Source: Prorocentrum cordatum (lineage: Eukaryota > Sar > Dinophyceae > Prorocentrales > Prorocentraceae). From it: DNA of 64,000 bases. A model generated the notes under the pieces. The model was not told the DNA's origin. It ran no database searches and saw only the letters and a list, made by a program, of their open reading frames with translations. This document shows, in pieces, positions 46,449-56,829 of the stretch. Within the stretch, counting starts at the first letter, position 1, and each line of letters begins with the position of its first letter. The translations under genes and the position numbers were made by a program. The stretch covers positions 1 to 64,000 of the forward strand of contig CAUYUJ010000197.1 in the NCBI GenBank assembly GCA_963575745.1, in the 5' to 3' direction.

Positions 46449-49400
46449 GAGCGGGGGCTGTATGAGGCCCGGGGGGTCGACCTCGAGTGGGTGACCGTGC
46501 CGCAGGGCACCGGGGCCATGTGCGACAAGCTGGAGGCTCGTCCGACCCGGACCCCCTCGGGTCACTGAACAATCATGACGGTGGGTTGCTCGCGCTTTTC
46601 TGCCTCCGGGGGCCCTCGCCGGGCCCCAGTACCGTTGAGGAAGGACTCAGTGTGAACACTAGAGATGGGAAAACGCCACAAACATAAATTTGTGGCGTTC
46701 CGCGCGGATTTCTTGGATCCGCGCTGGGTCCCCCCAGCGGCGCCTCTGGCGCCGCCCCTGGCGCGCGGAGCGCGCCAGGGAGGGGGGTCCAGCGCAGATC
46801 CGAGAAATCCGCGCGGCGCGCCAACAGTTGATGTTAATGCCGTTTTCAATTCTTCTTTTAGAAATGCCATTCCGGAGAATGTGTCGGGACTTCTGGGGGT
46901 CGGCGTCATACACAAGTCGTGGCGTCGGTGGCTTGGGGAGGAGGGCCCCCGTGGATTGGCCGTGCTCGCAGGCGACCTCTCGCCCCCCCCAACAAAAACC
47001 CGACTCGGCCACGACGAGTCGGGCGCCGCTCAGAGAAGGACTTGGCATCGCTCGGACGTGTGCGTGTTTCCTTCGTCGAGGACCATCGAGGAGCATCCTT
47101 GATCATTTGGCAAAAAAACACGCACGAAACCGAAAAAAAAACAGGGAATGGACGTCCGAGCGATGGCAGGAGGAGGGGGGGGGGGGCTCGGGGATATGCG
47201 CACCCCTGGGGGCCACTCTCGGGTGCATCCCTGTCACAGGTGGGCGCTCCCTGGCCGTGCCTCCCCGCGCATGGCCCCCAAACGTTTGGGGCCCGCTCGC
47301 GAGCCCCCACACGAGGTCGGAGGCGGGGGCTCCACGCGTCCCCTGGTTGTGTGGCGGAGGAGGTCGAGGGGGAGGAGGGGGAGGGGGAGGGAGGGAGGAG
47401 GAGGAGGAGGGAGGAGGAGGAGGAGGAGGAGGAGGAGGAGGAGGAGGAGGAGGAGGAGGAGGAGGAGGAGGAGGGGTAGGAGGGCGATGCCTCTTGCTCC
47501 GTCCCGGCGCGGGGCTTCCTCGGGCCGCGGCCTCCATGGGGGGGCCCGCTGCCCAGGCCTCCCTCGGGGGTCCGGGCCTCCCGGAGGAGGGGGGGGGGCC
47601 CGAGCAGAGGAGGGGTCGGAGAGGATCGCGCGCCGCAGCGCCGATGCCTCGACGATGCGGCTCGCTGTGGAGCCAGTGTTTCCCCACGCCGACGTCGTCG
47701 ACACATCGCCGATGCATCGCCGATGCATCGCCGATGCATCGGCGTGGCACTGGGGGGGCCATCGACGCTGGAGCCGTGGCGGAGCGCTCGCCCAGGGCGG
47801 AGTGGGCTTCTGTTTCCGTCCTGGCGCGCTCCTCCTTCTCACTTCGGCCTCCAGAGCGGCCAGCGTTTCGGGCTCCGGGCCGATCCAAAGAGTGGATCTG
47901 GGACGAGCAGCAGACTCTGGGAAAGGGGTCGGGACTTCTGCGGCCTGCGGACTGACGACAAGCACATTCCCTAGGACGTCTGGGAGCGAGGCTTTGGGAC
48001 GGTTTTTGCTGTTCTCGTTTTTCGGGGTCTTCTGAATGCCTCTGGCGCCTTCCACGGAGGCTTTCGGAAGCGGACGAGGGGACGGAGCCAGGAGGAGGAG
48101 GAGGAGGAGGAGGAGGAGGAGGAGGAGGAGGAGGAGGAGGAGGAGGGAGAGGAGGAGGAGAAGGAGGAGGAGGAGGAGGAGGAGGAGGAGGAGGGTTGTG
48201 CGGGCGAGGGGAGGTGGCCGCCGGAGGCCAACGAGGTGGACGTGGCCATCATGCTCAGCGAGGGGGCCGTGGCGAGGGCAGCCGCGGGAGGCCCCTTCAA
48301 GGTGGCGGGTGGCGGCCACGAAGCGTTCGTGCTCTGGGCGGTCCCCAGCGGGCCTCGTCTTGGGCATCGCGGGATCGACGCCTCGCCCTCGGGGCGAGGG
48401 GCGGCGCGGCCACGAGGCAGTCTTTGTGAGCGTTCCACAGCGGGTCTCGTCTTGGGCGTCGTGAAGTCGACGTGTCTCGCCCCCGCGGGGGGGCCGACGG
48501 GAGGGGCCGCATTTGAGCAGCCTCGGCGCGGAGGTTTGTGGAAGGCGCGGAAGGTGGGGCAGAGGCTGGAGGAAGTGCGCGAAAGGTGGAGTTTTCTTCG
48601 CCACCCGTTTGTGCCCCGCCCTCAGTCAGCGCCCGCCGATGGGCGGCCGGCTGTTGCGGCTTGTCGCTCCGGGGTCTGCACGGCTCTTCTGACAGGGCGC
48701 CGGTTTCGGTGGCAGCGTGCCCACGAGAGTGTTGTATTTCTGGCTCCCGAGGTTGTGGGCACCTACGTGCAGTCGCCTTTGAGATGGGGCGTTCACACAA
48801 AAAGAGGAAGTCAGAGGAGAAGCAGGTACCGATACACTGCCCTTCCGTCGTCTCCAACTTTTTGGGTGCCTCCTGGGAGGCCCTCGTCGACACTGCTGGA
48901 TTCGCTTCGAATTCTGAGTCAGGACGTTCCCTAGGAGAGGTCCAGGGAGCAATATCTTTCTGATTCCCCAGGAAGCGGTATTAGTAGCATCGCCGACCTG
49001 AAGGGCAAGGTCTTCGGGGTGTCGAGGATGCTGAGCGGCTCTCACCTGATGGCCTACGTCATGGCCCATGAGCGTGGCTGGGACTTGAGCAAGGATGCGC
49101 CCCTGAAGCTCTGCGGGACCCTCGATGGTGCTCGCGAGGCGATGGGCAAGGGAGAGATAGATGCGTGGTTGTGGGAGAAGTTCACAACCAAATTTCTGGT
49201 GGACAGCGGGGAGTGGGATATCGTGGGCGAAGTGCCCACTCCGTGGCCTTGTTTCCTGATAGTGGCCTCTGACCGTGCCATCGAGAGCCACGGGAGGGAG
49301 ATCCGCGCAATAGTCGAAGCCACCAGCCCCGTCTGCAAGGAATTTAAGGCGAACAGCGGGGGAACCACTTTCGCCTACGTGGCCAAGCACCACGCCTTGC

Positions 49401-49456
49401 AGGACGAGCAGGATATGATGTTCCAACAGGAGGAGGAGAAGGAGAAGGGCGGGTAG
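46449..49456 (+). CDS. Ca3427-like periplasmic-binding-protein-fold gene, spliced, 5' incomplete
   Basis: Exons by phase: 46449-46535, 48227-48301, 48752-48809, and 48972 to about 49452 or the stop at 49456. They read in order GVDLEWVTVPQGTGAM, NEVDVAIMLSEGAVARAAAG, VVGTYVQSPLRWGVHT, GSGISSIADLKGKVFGVSR, SGSHLMAYVMAHERGW, WLWEKFTTKFLVDSGEW and GEVPTPWPCFLIVASD. This is the motif order of the type 2 periplasmic-binding fold of eukaryotic Ca3427-like proteins, distant relatives of NMT1/THI5 and ABC-transporter solute-binding proteins. The ligand is unknown. All four acceptors used here are AG followed by G. The exon 1 donor appears to be GC (CTGGAG|GCTCGT); the others are GT. Exon 1 may begin earlier, near 46406 (VPMGPFVRG in frame). 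The true first exon and the usual C-terminal ~80 residues were not found; a GT at 49453 may splice onward. Intron 1 carries family A and B elements and (GGA)n. Confidence 0.75.
46693..46823. mobile_element. Fold-back element family B, copy 3 (in intron 1)
   Basis: The best-preserved copy. Left arm CCGCGCGGATTTCTTGGATC and right arm GATCCGAGAAATCCGCGCGG pair over nearly 20 bp, and the inner GCGCTGG and CCAGCGC also pair. The centre is GGCGCGCGGAGCGCGCC. Confidence 0.8.
47046..47165 (+). mobile_element. Fold-back element family A, copy 2 (in intron 1)
   Basis: 120 bp, same 14-bp inverted termini and orientation as 45048-45170. It lies 222 bp downstream of the family B copy, inside the first mapped intron of the Ca3427-like gene. 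Confidence 0.85.
47345..48200. repeat. Intronic (GGA)n tracts and ATCGCCGATGC cluster
   Basis: (GGA)n lies at about 47370-47475 and 48090-48195, with a CATCGCCGATG cluster at 47700-47740 matching 32690-32830. The second GGA tract ends about 25 bp before exon 2, leaving no classical polypyrimidine tract at that acceptor. Confidence 0.8.
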
Positions 49457-50169
49457 GAATAATGAGAAGGCGCATGAGGTGGGAGGATAACTAGGTGAGC
49501 GACGGGAAAAGAATTGGGTCAACCACGCCGGCATTCGCGCGTAAGCTTCCCGAGTATGGCCGCGCGTGAGCGCCCTCTTCTCCACGCGGTGTGCCATGTT
49601 GGCGGCCCGCGTAATTTGCTGCTTAAGGTCGCTATGGCACTGTGCGTCATACCCGTTTCTCTTCGTCGCTCAGGTGGGAAATGAAGGTTTCCAGATTTTG
49701 ACGAGTACTGTTGGGATCTGGAGGGTTCTGGAAGGTGGATACAACTGGATGTGACATGGCGAGGAAACGGAGAAGGATGAGGCCAATTATGATAGACAAC
49801 CTCGAGATAATGATGATGTGGCGATGGGCGAATCGGATGATAATGATATGGATGAGGAGGACGCCAGATAGAGGTGAAGAGGAAAAATATGAACATGTGG
49901 AAAAGGAACGGGAGGGCGAGGAGGTGGAGGATACGGAGAAAGCGGGGGGAAGGATGAGAAGGATGTAGAGGGCGTGCGTTTCATGCTCGTCGATCGTGGT
50001 TGCATCGGCTTCCAAAGAGGAGAAGCGTGTGACAATGGGGGAGGAAGAGGAGGCTTTGGGTCCTTGCAACATGACCTCGGAGGATCTGAACACGCACGCA
50101 CAAACACACGTAACAACACCCACACACACAGTTTCAGCCCTGGCCTGCCGAGGGGATGCGGTCGGAGAA

Positions 50170-50202
<33 letters not shown>

Positions 50203-51544
50203 GAGAGGGCCCATGGTGGCTGGGCTAGCCATTTGGGGGTCAGCCACAATGAGTGGCTGGCCATTCGCCCCTGGGGGGGGAGGGTTGTGCCAGTCATTAC
50301 GAGCCGGTGGTGCTGTCGCTCCCCCCCCACCCGCCCTGCCCTGCCCTCAGCAGCCCCATCGATCATGGATGATGGGAGTGAGAAGCCAGCCACTGGAAAG
50401 CCCAACGGCAAGCTTGGGAACCACCGAGGAAGAGCGGGATGCGGCAAACATGTGAGGCACAAGACGCCAAGTCGGCACAAGAGGAGCAGAGGCAAGAAGA
50501 GGGGGGGGGGAGGCGGAGCATGAGCGGAGTAGGCAGCAGGAGACCCAGTGGAGCGGAGCAGGATTGGTCTACGAGCCTCGCGGCGGCAACGGATATCCTG
50601 GGCGATAGCTTCGCAGCGCCATCTCTGCAGCCTCCGCGTCCCAAAGGGCCCTCGTCGAAGCGTGGGTGCTCTGTGCACTCCAGTCCGCAGTGGACTCTCT
50701 GCCAGCCACGGTCACGCTGTCGATGAAGATTTGCTCGCTTCTGCGTCCCATTGGCGGGCAGGCTTTGGACCGCGCCGCTTCGCACCGCCTCGGGAAGCAA
50801 GCCAGGAACCCAGGTTTCCGACGTCGTGATGTGCTCAGTTGCGGGGTCGCTGGAGGTGCCGCCCCCGCCCCCTTGGCTGGTTTCTCATCTTTGGTAGTTT
50901 GCGTGTCTCTCGGCGGCCATGCCGCAACCACTTAACTTAGTTGTGTCGTTTAAGAGTTTCTGGTGTGCGATTCTCGCCCAGTTTCCAATTTCCTCGCGCC
51001 CGGATTCGGCGCTTCGCTTTTACAGGGTATTTACTTGCATGTCTTGCTGTGCACTGTAATTCGGGGTGTGTAGGTTTGCGTAGAGGTTCAAGGGGCTTAG
51101 CATTGTACCTTAGCTTGGTCACCATCCACGGAACCGACTGGCTTATACCATCCGTCTTATTCGTGATGGCGTTTGCATTTTCTTCCCTGTGCTACTGTTC
51201 CTGCACCGGCTCGGTCACACATGCATTTGCCTCGCTGTGCGAGCCAAAGGCTTTCGCATCGGGCTTGTCAGGCTGTGTGAGGCTGCGTGTGATTGGCAGT
51301 CGAAATGGGGAGACGAAGTGCTCTGCGGGGGAACAGAAGTTTGTTGATGGTCCTGGAGGACAAGTGTGGCTTCCCAGGGCCGAACAGTTGCGAATCTCCC
51401 CGCCCTGTCTTTCATTCGTGACGCACGCTGGAGACCTGGGGAGGGGCTCGGTGGGACACCAGTCCCTGCCTGAGGGTGTTGCCGCTCGCAGGTTTCTCTC
51501 GGCGACAGCGGCTCCGAGAGGCCCAGCAACAAAGAAACCCAAAC
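49457..51544. other. Intergenic or intron sequence with possible acidic exon
   Basis: At 49755-49871 a plus-strand frame reads HGEETEKDEANYDRQPRD then DDVAMGESDDNDMDEEDAR. It could be an exon of the preceding or another gene, but its splice borders are not clear. (GAGA)n lies at 50163-50210. Several other frames at 50.4-51.4 kb look mixed, but none could be resolved. Confidence 0.35.
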
Positions 51545-52456
51545 ATGCCCAAGGCCAAGGAAGGCGATGGCAGTGCCGTCGACGATGGCGGCGGCGACGA
51601 GGACGCTGCGGAATGGCTGAACGGCACCGAGTGGGCGTGCTCTCTCGAGGTGAACGAGGCGACGCTGCGCAAAACGCAGGCGGCCCTAGTCACCATAGGG
51701 CAGCTGGACCCCAGAGGAACAACGTACCTATACCCGTGCCGTTCCCTCGCCGTTGTCTTTGTGGGCCTCCGAAGGGCCTTTGTCGCCACGGTCAGATTGG
51801 TTTCGGATTCCTGCGGAGAGTTTACCTCGGGAGAGGTCAGGGGAGCAGCAGTATAGGTATGTCCGCAGGACCACACCGTTCCCTTCGAGAAGCTGTACGC
51901 CGCTTCCATGTGTAAGCTCGTCGCATGAGTGCCAGTCGGAGGTTGCCAGAGGTGATCCTGCCCCAAAGTGTCTCAGGCCTTCCTGCGGCGATTTGGGCCT
52001 CCTGTGGTCCTCTGGGCCTTGGAAGCAGTGCCATCTGCGCCGCTCTGGAAGAGCTTGACTTACATTGGTCCAGGGACACCTCTGGTGACCTCCAGGGGGA
52101 AGTGGACCGCGGGGAAGTGAGTGTGCGGTCTCTCCCATACGGCTGGCAGCCGACGCACTCGGCTGTTCGGGCAGACGTCTATGAGAAAAATTCGTGGGCG
52201 CTCGCGCACACGAGCATCGCACATATCCTATGGTCCATAACAGTGTGAACGCGTATCGCACATGGCTGTCGTCCACAGCTCCACGTGTGCACTCCAACTG
52301 TGAAGTGGGAGAAATTGGAAAGCAGACAGCATCCGTTGCCCCCCTTTTGGTCGGAAGAGGGGAAAGCGACCCCACAAGGAGGGGGCACCTGCAGCCCTGC
52401 AGCAAGGAGATGCCCCCCACAAGCGGGACACCAGAGATGCCTCGAGCAGGGCATGA
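51545..52456 (+). CDS. Four-exon gene, unknown small protein
   Basis: Model: exon 1 from ATG 51545 to about 51649 (donor GAG|GTGAAC), exon 2 51869-51911 (donor GTAAGC), exon 3 51977-52116 (donor GTGAGT), exon 4 52379-52456 ending TGA. Phases 0, 1 and 0 are consistent at every junction, and each acceptor is AG followed by G. The protein starts MPKAKEGDGSAVDDGG, is acidic, then reads EWLNGTEWACSLE, DHTVPFEKLYAASMC, LPAAIWASCGPLGLGSSAIC and ALEELDLHWSRDTSGDLQG, ending EGAPAALQQGDAPHKRDTRD. Total about 121 residues. Exon 1 could extend further (a coding-like VNEATLRKTQAALVTIGQL follows) if a non-GT donor is used. No known domain was recognised. Confidence 0.5.
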
Positions 52457-52803
52457 GTTGGGGACCACCCCGCCCAGCTCCTCGCGCTGGTGGCGGTGGT
52501 GCCGCTTTCCCCTGCTCGAGCGTGTCAGTGGTAATTAGCCATCCAACGGACGGCCACTTTGTGGTGAACATGGGCGTTGTACTTCGTTCGCAAATCATGG
52601 GGGCCTTGCATTCCTACGCAACGCCGTCTTTCGAGTGCACTGACGTCGACGAGCGTCTGGTAATCGAATGGATAGCGCCGACTTGCGTCCATCATCGTCG
52701 ACTGCCGTCGATCGGCTTCGGCGCCGGCGCCGCGGCCCACTTCTAAGCTCGTCGAGGGCACCCGCCCACCTGGCCCAACGACATACCGTCGGGGCGTTGA
52801 CCT

Positions 52804-52944
52804 AAGGAACCCTAAATAAGGAACGAGGCATCTTTTTTCCATAAGTTAATCTTCGATTTCCCGTCGAAAACATAAGGAAAGCCTGAGGCAAGCTGCGAAA
52901 CACTTAAGGAACGCGGAGCCCCTCCCCAACGAAAAGGGTTCCTT
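52804..52944 (+). mobile_element. Fold-back element family C, copy 2
   Basis: A 141-bp element with perfect 10-bp inverted ends AAGGAACCCT and AGGGTTCCTT. It is the same length and orientation as 1748-1888. Confidence 0.8.
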
Positions 52945-53105
52945 CTTCAGGGCCCCGACTGTAGTGCAAAGGCGCCGAGCGCGCCACCTGTCTGTGTCGA
53001 CGACGCCTCGGCAGCACATTGGCGACGCATCGGCCACTCGAGGTCGACGCATCCCACCCATACGCTTAGTTTGTAGTAGCAAGCAACGACATAAAAGCGT
53101 AAGCT

Positions 53106-53228
53106 TTCGGAGGACCAGGTGGATTGACTGGGTGCGTGCTGGACACCCCCTCCTCGGCGCTCCAGGGCGGAGCCGAAGGCGCCGCCAAGGCGCTCCAGCG
53201 CCGATCCGAGAAATCTGCACGGACTCCC
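53106..53228. mobile_element. Fold-back element family B, copy 4
   Basis: More diverged copy. Left arm CAGGTGGATTGACTGGGTGC, right arm CCGATCCGAGAAATCTGCAC, centre GGCGCTCCAGGGCGGAGCC. Confidence 0.65.
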
Positions 53229-53303
53229 GCAAGTTCATAACTTATGTCATTGTTTGTGCCTCGATGGCCCCGGGCCATCGCTGCCCCTCAACACAGCCTA
53301 TAG

Positions 53304-53425
53304 CATCGCTCGGACGTGTGCATTTTTCCTTCGGCGAGGACCATCGAGGAGCATCCTGGATCATTTCGCGAAAAACCCACGCACGAAACCGAAAAAAAGC
53401 ACAGGGAATGGACGTCCGAGCGATG
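53304..53425 (+). mobile_element. Fold-back element family A, copy 3
   Basis: 122 bp with intact CATCGCTCGGACGT / ACGTCCGAGCGATG ends. It lies 75 bp downstream of a family B copy, repeating the B-then-A order seen in the Ca3427-like intron. Confidence 0.85.
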
Positions 53426-54721
53426 GCCAGACAGGGCGCGCTGAGCGTGCCTGGTGCTGCCGGCGCTCCAGCTCCGCACCGGGCGTGCCGGGTGCAACGC
53501 TCGTGCCGCGTGCTCCGGGCGCTGCGGGCGTGCCGCGTGCGGCGTGCGGCGTGCGCGCCGCGCGCGCGCGGAGGGCGGCCCGCGCCTGCCTCGGGCAGTG
53601 CGCAGAGTCCCCTGCCATCCCAGACGAATTTCCCCCGGTGAAGTCATGGCGCGGCATTGGTTCTGGTCTGAGTGCGCGTGTGCGTCCTCGCTCGCTTGGC
53701 ACCGGATTCTGACAGGAGCGATGGGCTACCACACACGCATGATAAGCCCGCTGATGCATCTGCCGAACACCGTGCTGTGCGATGAAGAGGTGCCCGCACA
53801 GGGTTAACATATTGTGAGCCCACTCCCTTGCCCATTGCTTGGTTCATTGCGCACGCAGACACCGCGGCGCAAGCGGCACTAGCGAAAGTGATACTGGCGC
53901 GAGATTTGCCGCCACGTGCACAGAGTCTTTTGTCAGGGATGGCCGGAGGGGGCCCACATGGTGATTCGGGCAGGCGGCTGCTTCAAGTGGAGGAGGGGGG
54001 GGTTCTACGGTCGGACCGCGGTATACGATTGAGGTCTGTTCGGGGATGGTATCCTGATGTTCTTCGTGTGTGTTCGGATGGTCTTTTGCACCCTGGGTAG
54101 GGTGCCCTCGGATGCTCTGTGTGTTCTGGGCGGCGGAAGGTATCGTGTTCTTGAGGGATGCTCTTCTGTCCTATGCTCGACTGTACTCATTATCCAGTGG
54201 CAGGTGTAGAAGGATGCTGGAGGAGGAAGGGTCAGGGGCAAGGGGCAGTCGAGGCGCACGTCGGGCGAGGGGCAAGAGGAGGACTGTTGGGCAGGATCAC
54301 CTGAATAGTCTGCTCTCCAAACATGGCACCGCCGTCTCGTCAGCGAGACACCTCCGCGAGGCCTCAGACGAGGCCTCCTCCCCTCATCCGTCCCTTCTCC
54401 CCCCTTTGTTCCTGCTCCATCTCCTTTCCCTTCTCCTCTTCCCTCCCTCCTCATCCGCCGTCCCCTCCTCGTGCGCATGTCTTCTCTCCAGCTCTTCAAT
54501 GGCGAGGGGCGCGCGCGTGACATATTCGAGAAGGCGCCATAGCCACCCTTCTTAGTGCGGCCATGGCATAGCCGTCCTGTCTCTCCCGAATCGTAGTTCC
54601 TCCACCCGTCTCCCACAGCTGCTGCTTCTTCTGGTGTCGTCCCTGATCCTGTTGTCGTCGTGCCTCCTCCCGCTTCTCAGCAGCGCGTGTTGTTTTCTTG
54701 GCTCGCGGCCAGCTTTCTTCG
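53426..54721. other. Intergenic sequence, no supported gene
   Basis: A GCGTGCCGCGTGC-type short repeat lies at 53470-53570, then complex sequence. Mixed frames exist, but no splice-consistent model was found. Confidence 0.45.
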
Positions 54722-54844
54722 ACGCTCCCTCGGACGTGTGCATTTTTCCTTCGGCGAGGGCCATCGAGGAGCATCCTTGATCATTTGGCGAAGAAACCAC
54801 GCACGAAACCGAAAAAAACACAGGGAATGGACGTCCGAGCGATG
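54722..54844 (+). mobile_element. Fold-back element family A, copy 4
   Basis: About 123 bp. The right terminus ACGTCCGAGCGATG is intact, but the left end has decayed (GCTCCCTCGGACGT). The interior is highly similar to the other copies. Confidence 0.8.
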
Positions 54845-54943
54845 GCGAGGTGCTGCTCACAGTGGAAGAAGCACCAAGCCCCCCCCCCCCGCGGAACCCG
54901 ACGCGGAGGAAGCGTGGCGCGCGCTTCCTGCCTGACTCCTCCC

Positions 54944-55105
54944 TCCTCCCTCCTCCCTCCTCCCTCCTCCCTCCTCCCTCCCTCCCTCCTCCCTCCTCCC
55001 TCCTCCCTCCTCCCTCCTCCCTCCTCCCCCCTCCCTCCTCCCTCCTCCCTCCTCCCCCCTCCCTCCTCCCGCCTCCCTCCTCCCTCCTCTCTCCTCCCTC
55101 CTCCC
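54944..55105. repeat. (TCCTCCC)n minisatellite
   Basis: A 7-bp TCCTCCC/CTCCCTC unit repeated over about 160 bp, polypyrimidine on the plus strand. Confidence 0.9.
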
Positions 55106-55871
55106 TCCCGTCCTCCTGAATGTATGAGTCTACGCCGTGGCTCGCCTCGCCGTCCGATGTCGGGGTATAGCCCTCTTGAAGGGCAGCGGATGGTCTCCCT
55201 TTGGTTGCTTTCTCTCGTTCTTCCTCTCCTGGATCGTCCTTTCCTCCCTTGTCCGCCCTCGCCTTGCTGGCCAGTGTCGCTCCTCCTCCTCCTGCACGCG
55301 CATCCCGCCGCGCCGGTCGCCGTGGAGCGCGGCGCTGGCCGTGGCGCCGCCCAGAGGGGGAAGCAGGCGCTCTTCCGCTGCGCCGGGAGGCTCGGCTCCC
55401 GCCCCCTCGGGTGCCTCGGGGGCCGCCGGGCGGCGCCCAGCGGAGGCGCGTTTGCCCCTCGAGGTTGCAAGGCATGGAAGCGTCGCTGCTCGTGCCCCCC
55501 CCCTCACCCTCGCGGCCCCCGTCCCTCTGCCTCCGCCTCGTCCTCCCCGCTCCCTGGGAGGAGGGGCGCAGGCGCTTCCGACATCATCTTCCCGCCAAGC
55601 TCCAAAGAGGGTGGCCTGCCTTTTTCTGCGCTCGTTCTGCCTGTCTGCCTGTTCGTCTCGCTCTCTCTCTTTCTCTCTCTCTCTCTCTATCCTGCCGTCT
55701 CTCTTTTTCTCTCTGGGGGTGTGTTGTGAACTGCTTATCCCCAACATCCGGGGGGGCGTATGTAGGGGAGGACGGGGGAGGAAGGCTGAGGGGGGGAAGT
55801 GAGACGGGATGGAAGTGAGTAGAAGGGGGAGAAGGCGGAGAAAGGGAGATAAGAATGGGTAGCGGCAGGAG
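55106..55871. other. Intergenic sequence with (CT)n
   Basis: Complex sequence with a (TCTC)n run at 55660-55715. No supported gene. Confidence 0.45.
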
Positions 55872-56503
55872 GAGGGAAGGGAGGACCGTCTGGAGGATGA
55901 AGATGCGGAAGAGGAGGAGGAGGAGGAGGAGGAGGAGGAGGAGGAGGAGGAGGAGCAGCAGCAGGAGGAGGAGGAGGAGGAGTGGGAAGATGCGGGTTTT
56001 GGAGGAGGAGGAGGAGGAGGAGGGGGAGGTTTGGGATTATTTGGGGCAGGAGAACGCGGATATGGAGAAAGAGGAGGATCAGGAGGAAGTGCCGGTGTGG
56101 GACGGAGAGGGATGGGGGGTGCGGAACGGGGAGGATGAGGGGGGCGCATGGGGAGCATTAGGCTGTGAGGGAGGAGGTCGGATCAGGGGGTGCAGCGGGT
56201 GGCGACGATCAGAAGGGGGAGGGGAGGGGAGGTGGAGCAAGCGCACTGGGAGGGTGGCGTGGCCGTGGCGAGGGTGGGGGGGATGGCCACGACCAGAAGG
56301 GTGAGGATCAGGAGGAGGATGGCGAGGGGGAGGGGGTCGAGGAGCGGGCGGAGGAAGGGGACGCGGAGGAGGAGGAGGACATGTTGTGTCTGTTGTGGAT
56401 GCGTTTGCGGACGGCTGCGAGGCGGCGCGCGCAGGCCCTTGGGAAAGCAGGCCGGAGGATGCCTCGGAGACTGATGACCTGCTACAGTCAACGCGCCTAG
56501 TGA
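55872..56503 (+). CDS. Acidic Glu-rich low-complexity ORF or exon
   Basis: From an AG|G acceptor the frame reads EEGREDRLEDEDAEEE, then Glu and Gln runs, EEWEDAGFGG, and further Gly-rich sequence. A second frame downstream ends at a TAG near 56503 after GHDQKGEDQEEDGEGEGVEE and MLCLLWMRLRTAARRRAQAL. The non-repeat ends suggest a real acidic (possibly nuclear) protein, but the core is a (GGA)n repeat, so most of it could be fortuitous. The exon structure is unresolved. Confidence 0.25.
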
Positions 56504-56829
56504 GGACGCCGCGCCTTCATCTAGGGTACCCTTGTGTCCATGCCTCTGAGGCACGTCCTTGCCATTATCACTGGTCGCCCGCCGCCCACAAAATCCCAAC
56601 TTCGGCCTCCAAGGGTCTTGCGTCCTTACCATCCGTCCTTAATACACGTTTTGACTGTAGTCCTGCAGCGCCGTGACGAAAGGCCACGCCGGCTGAGGAG
56701 AGCCAGGTAGACGCCTCGAGCTGTATTACCTATATACGACCACGCCTCGGGTGGTAGGGAGGTTTAGGGGGGAGCGGAGCACCCACTGACCACAGCTGCG
56801 ATGACCTGTGCTGGCGATGGGATAGCGCC
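56504..56829. other. Intergenic sequence, no gene seen
   Basis: Complex sequence. A word near 56740 (CACGCCTCGGGTGGTAGGGA) is loosely repeated near 57110. Confidence 0.4.

Noticed and set aside
48626-49597. 323-codon minus-strand ORF opposite the Ca3427-like gene
   Set aside because: It is antisense to exons with clear family motifs; an antisense shadow.
52640-52730. tRNA-like stretch (AATGGATAGCGCCGACTTGCG)
   Set aside because: No matching acceptor stem and no GTTCRA T-loop at the right distance.
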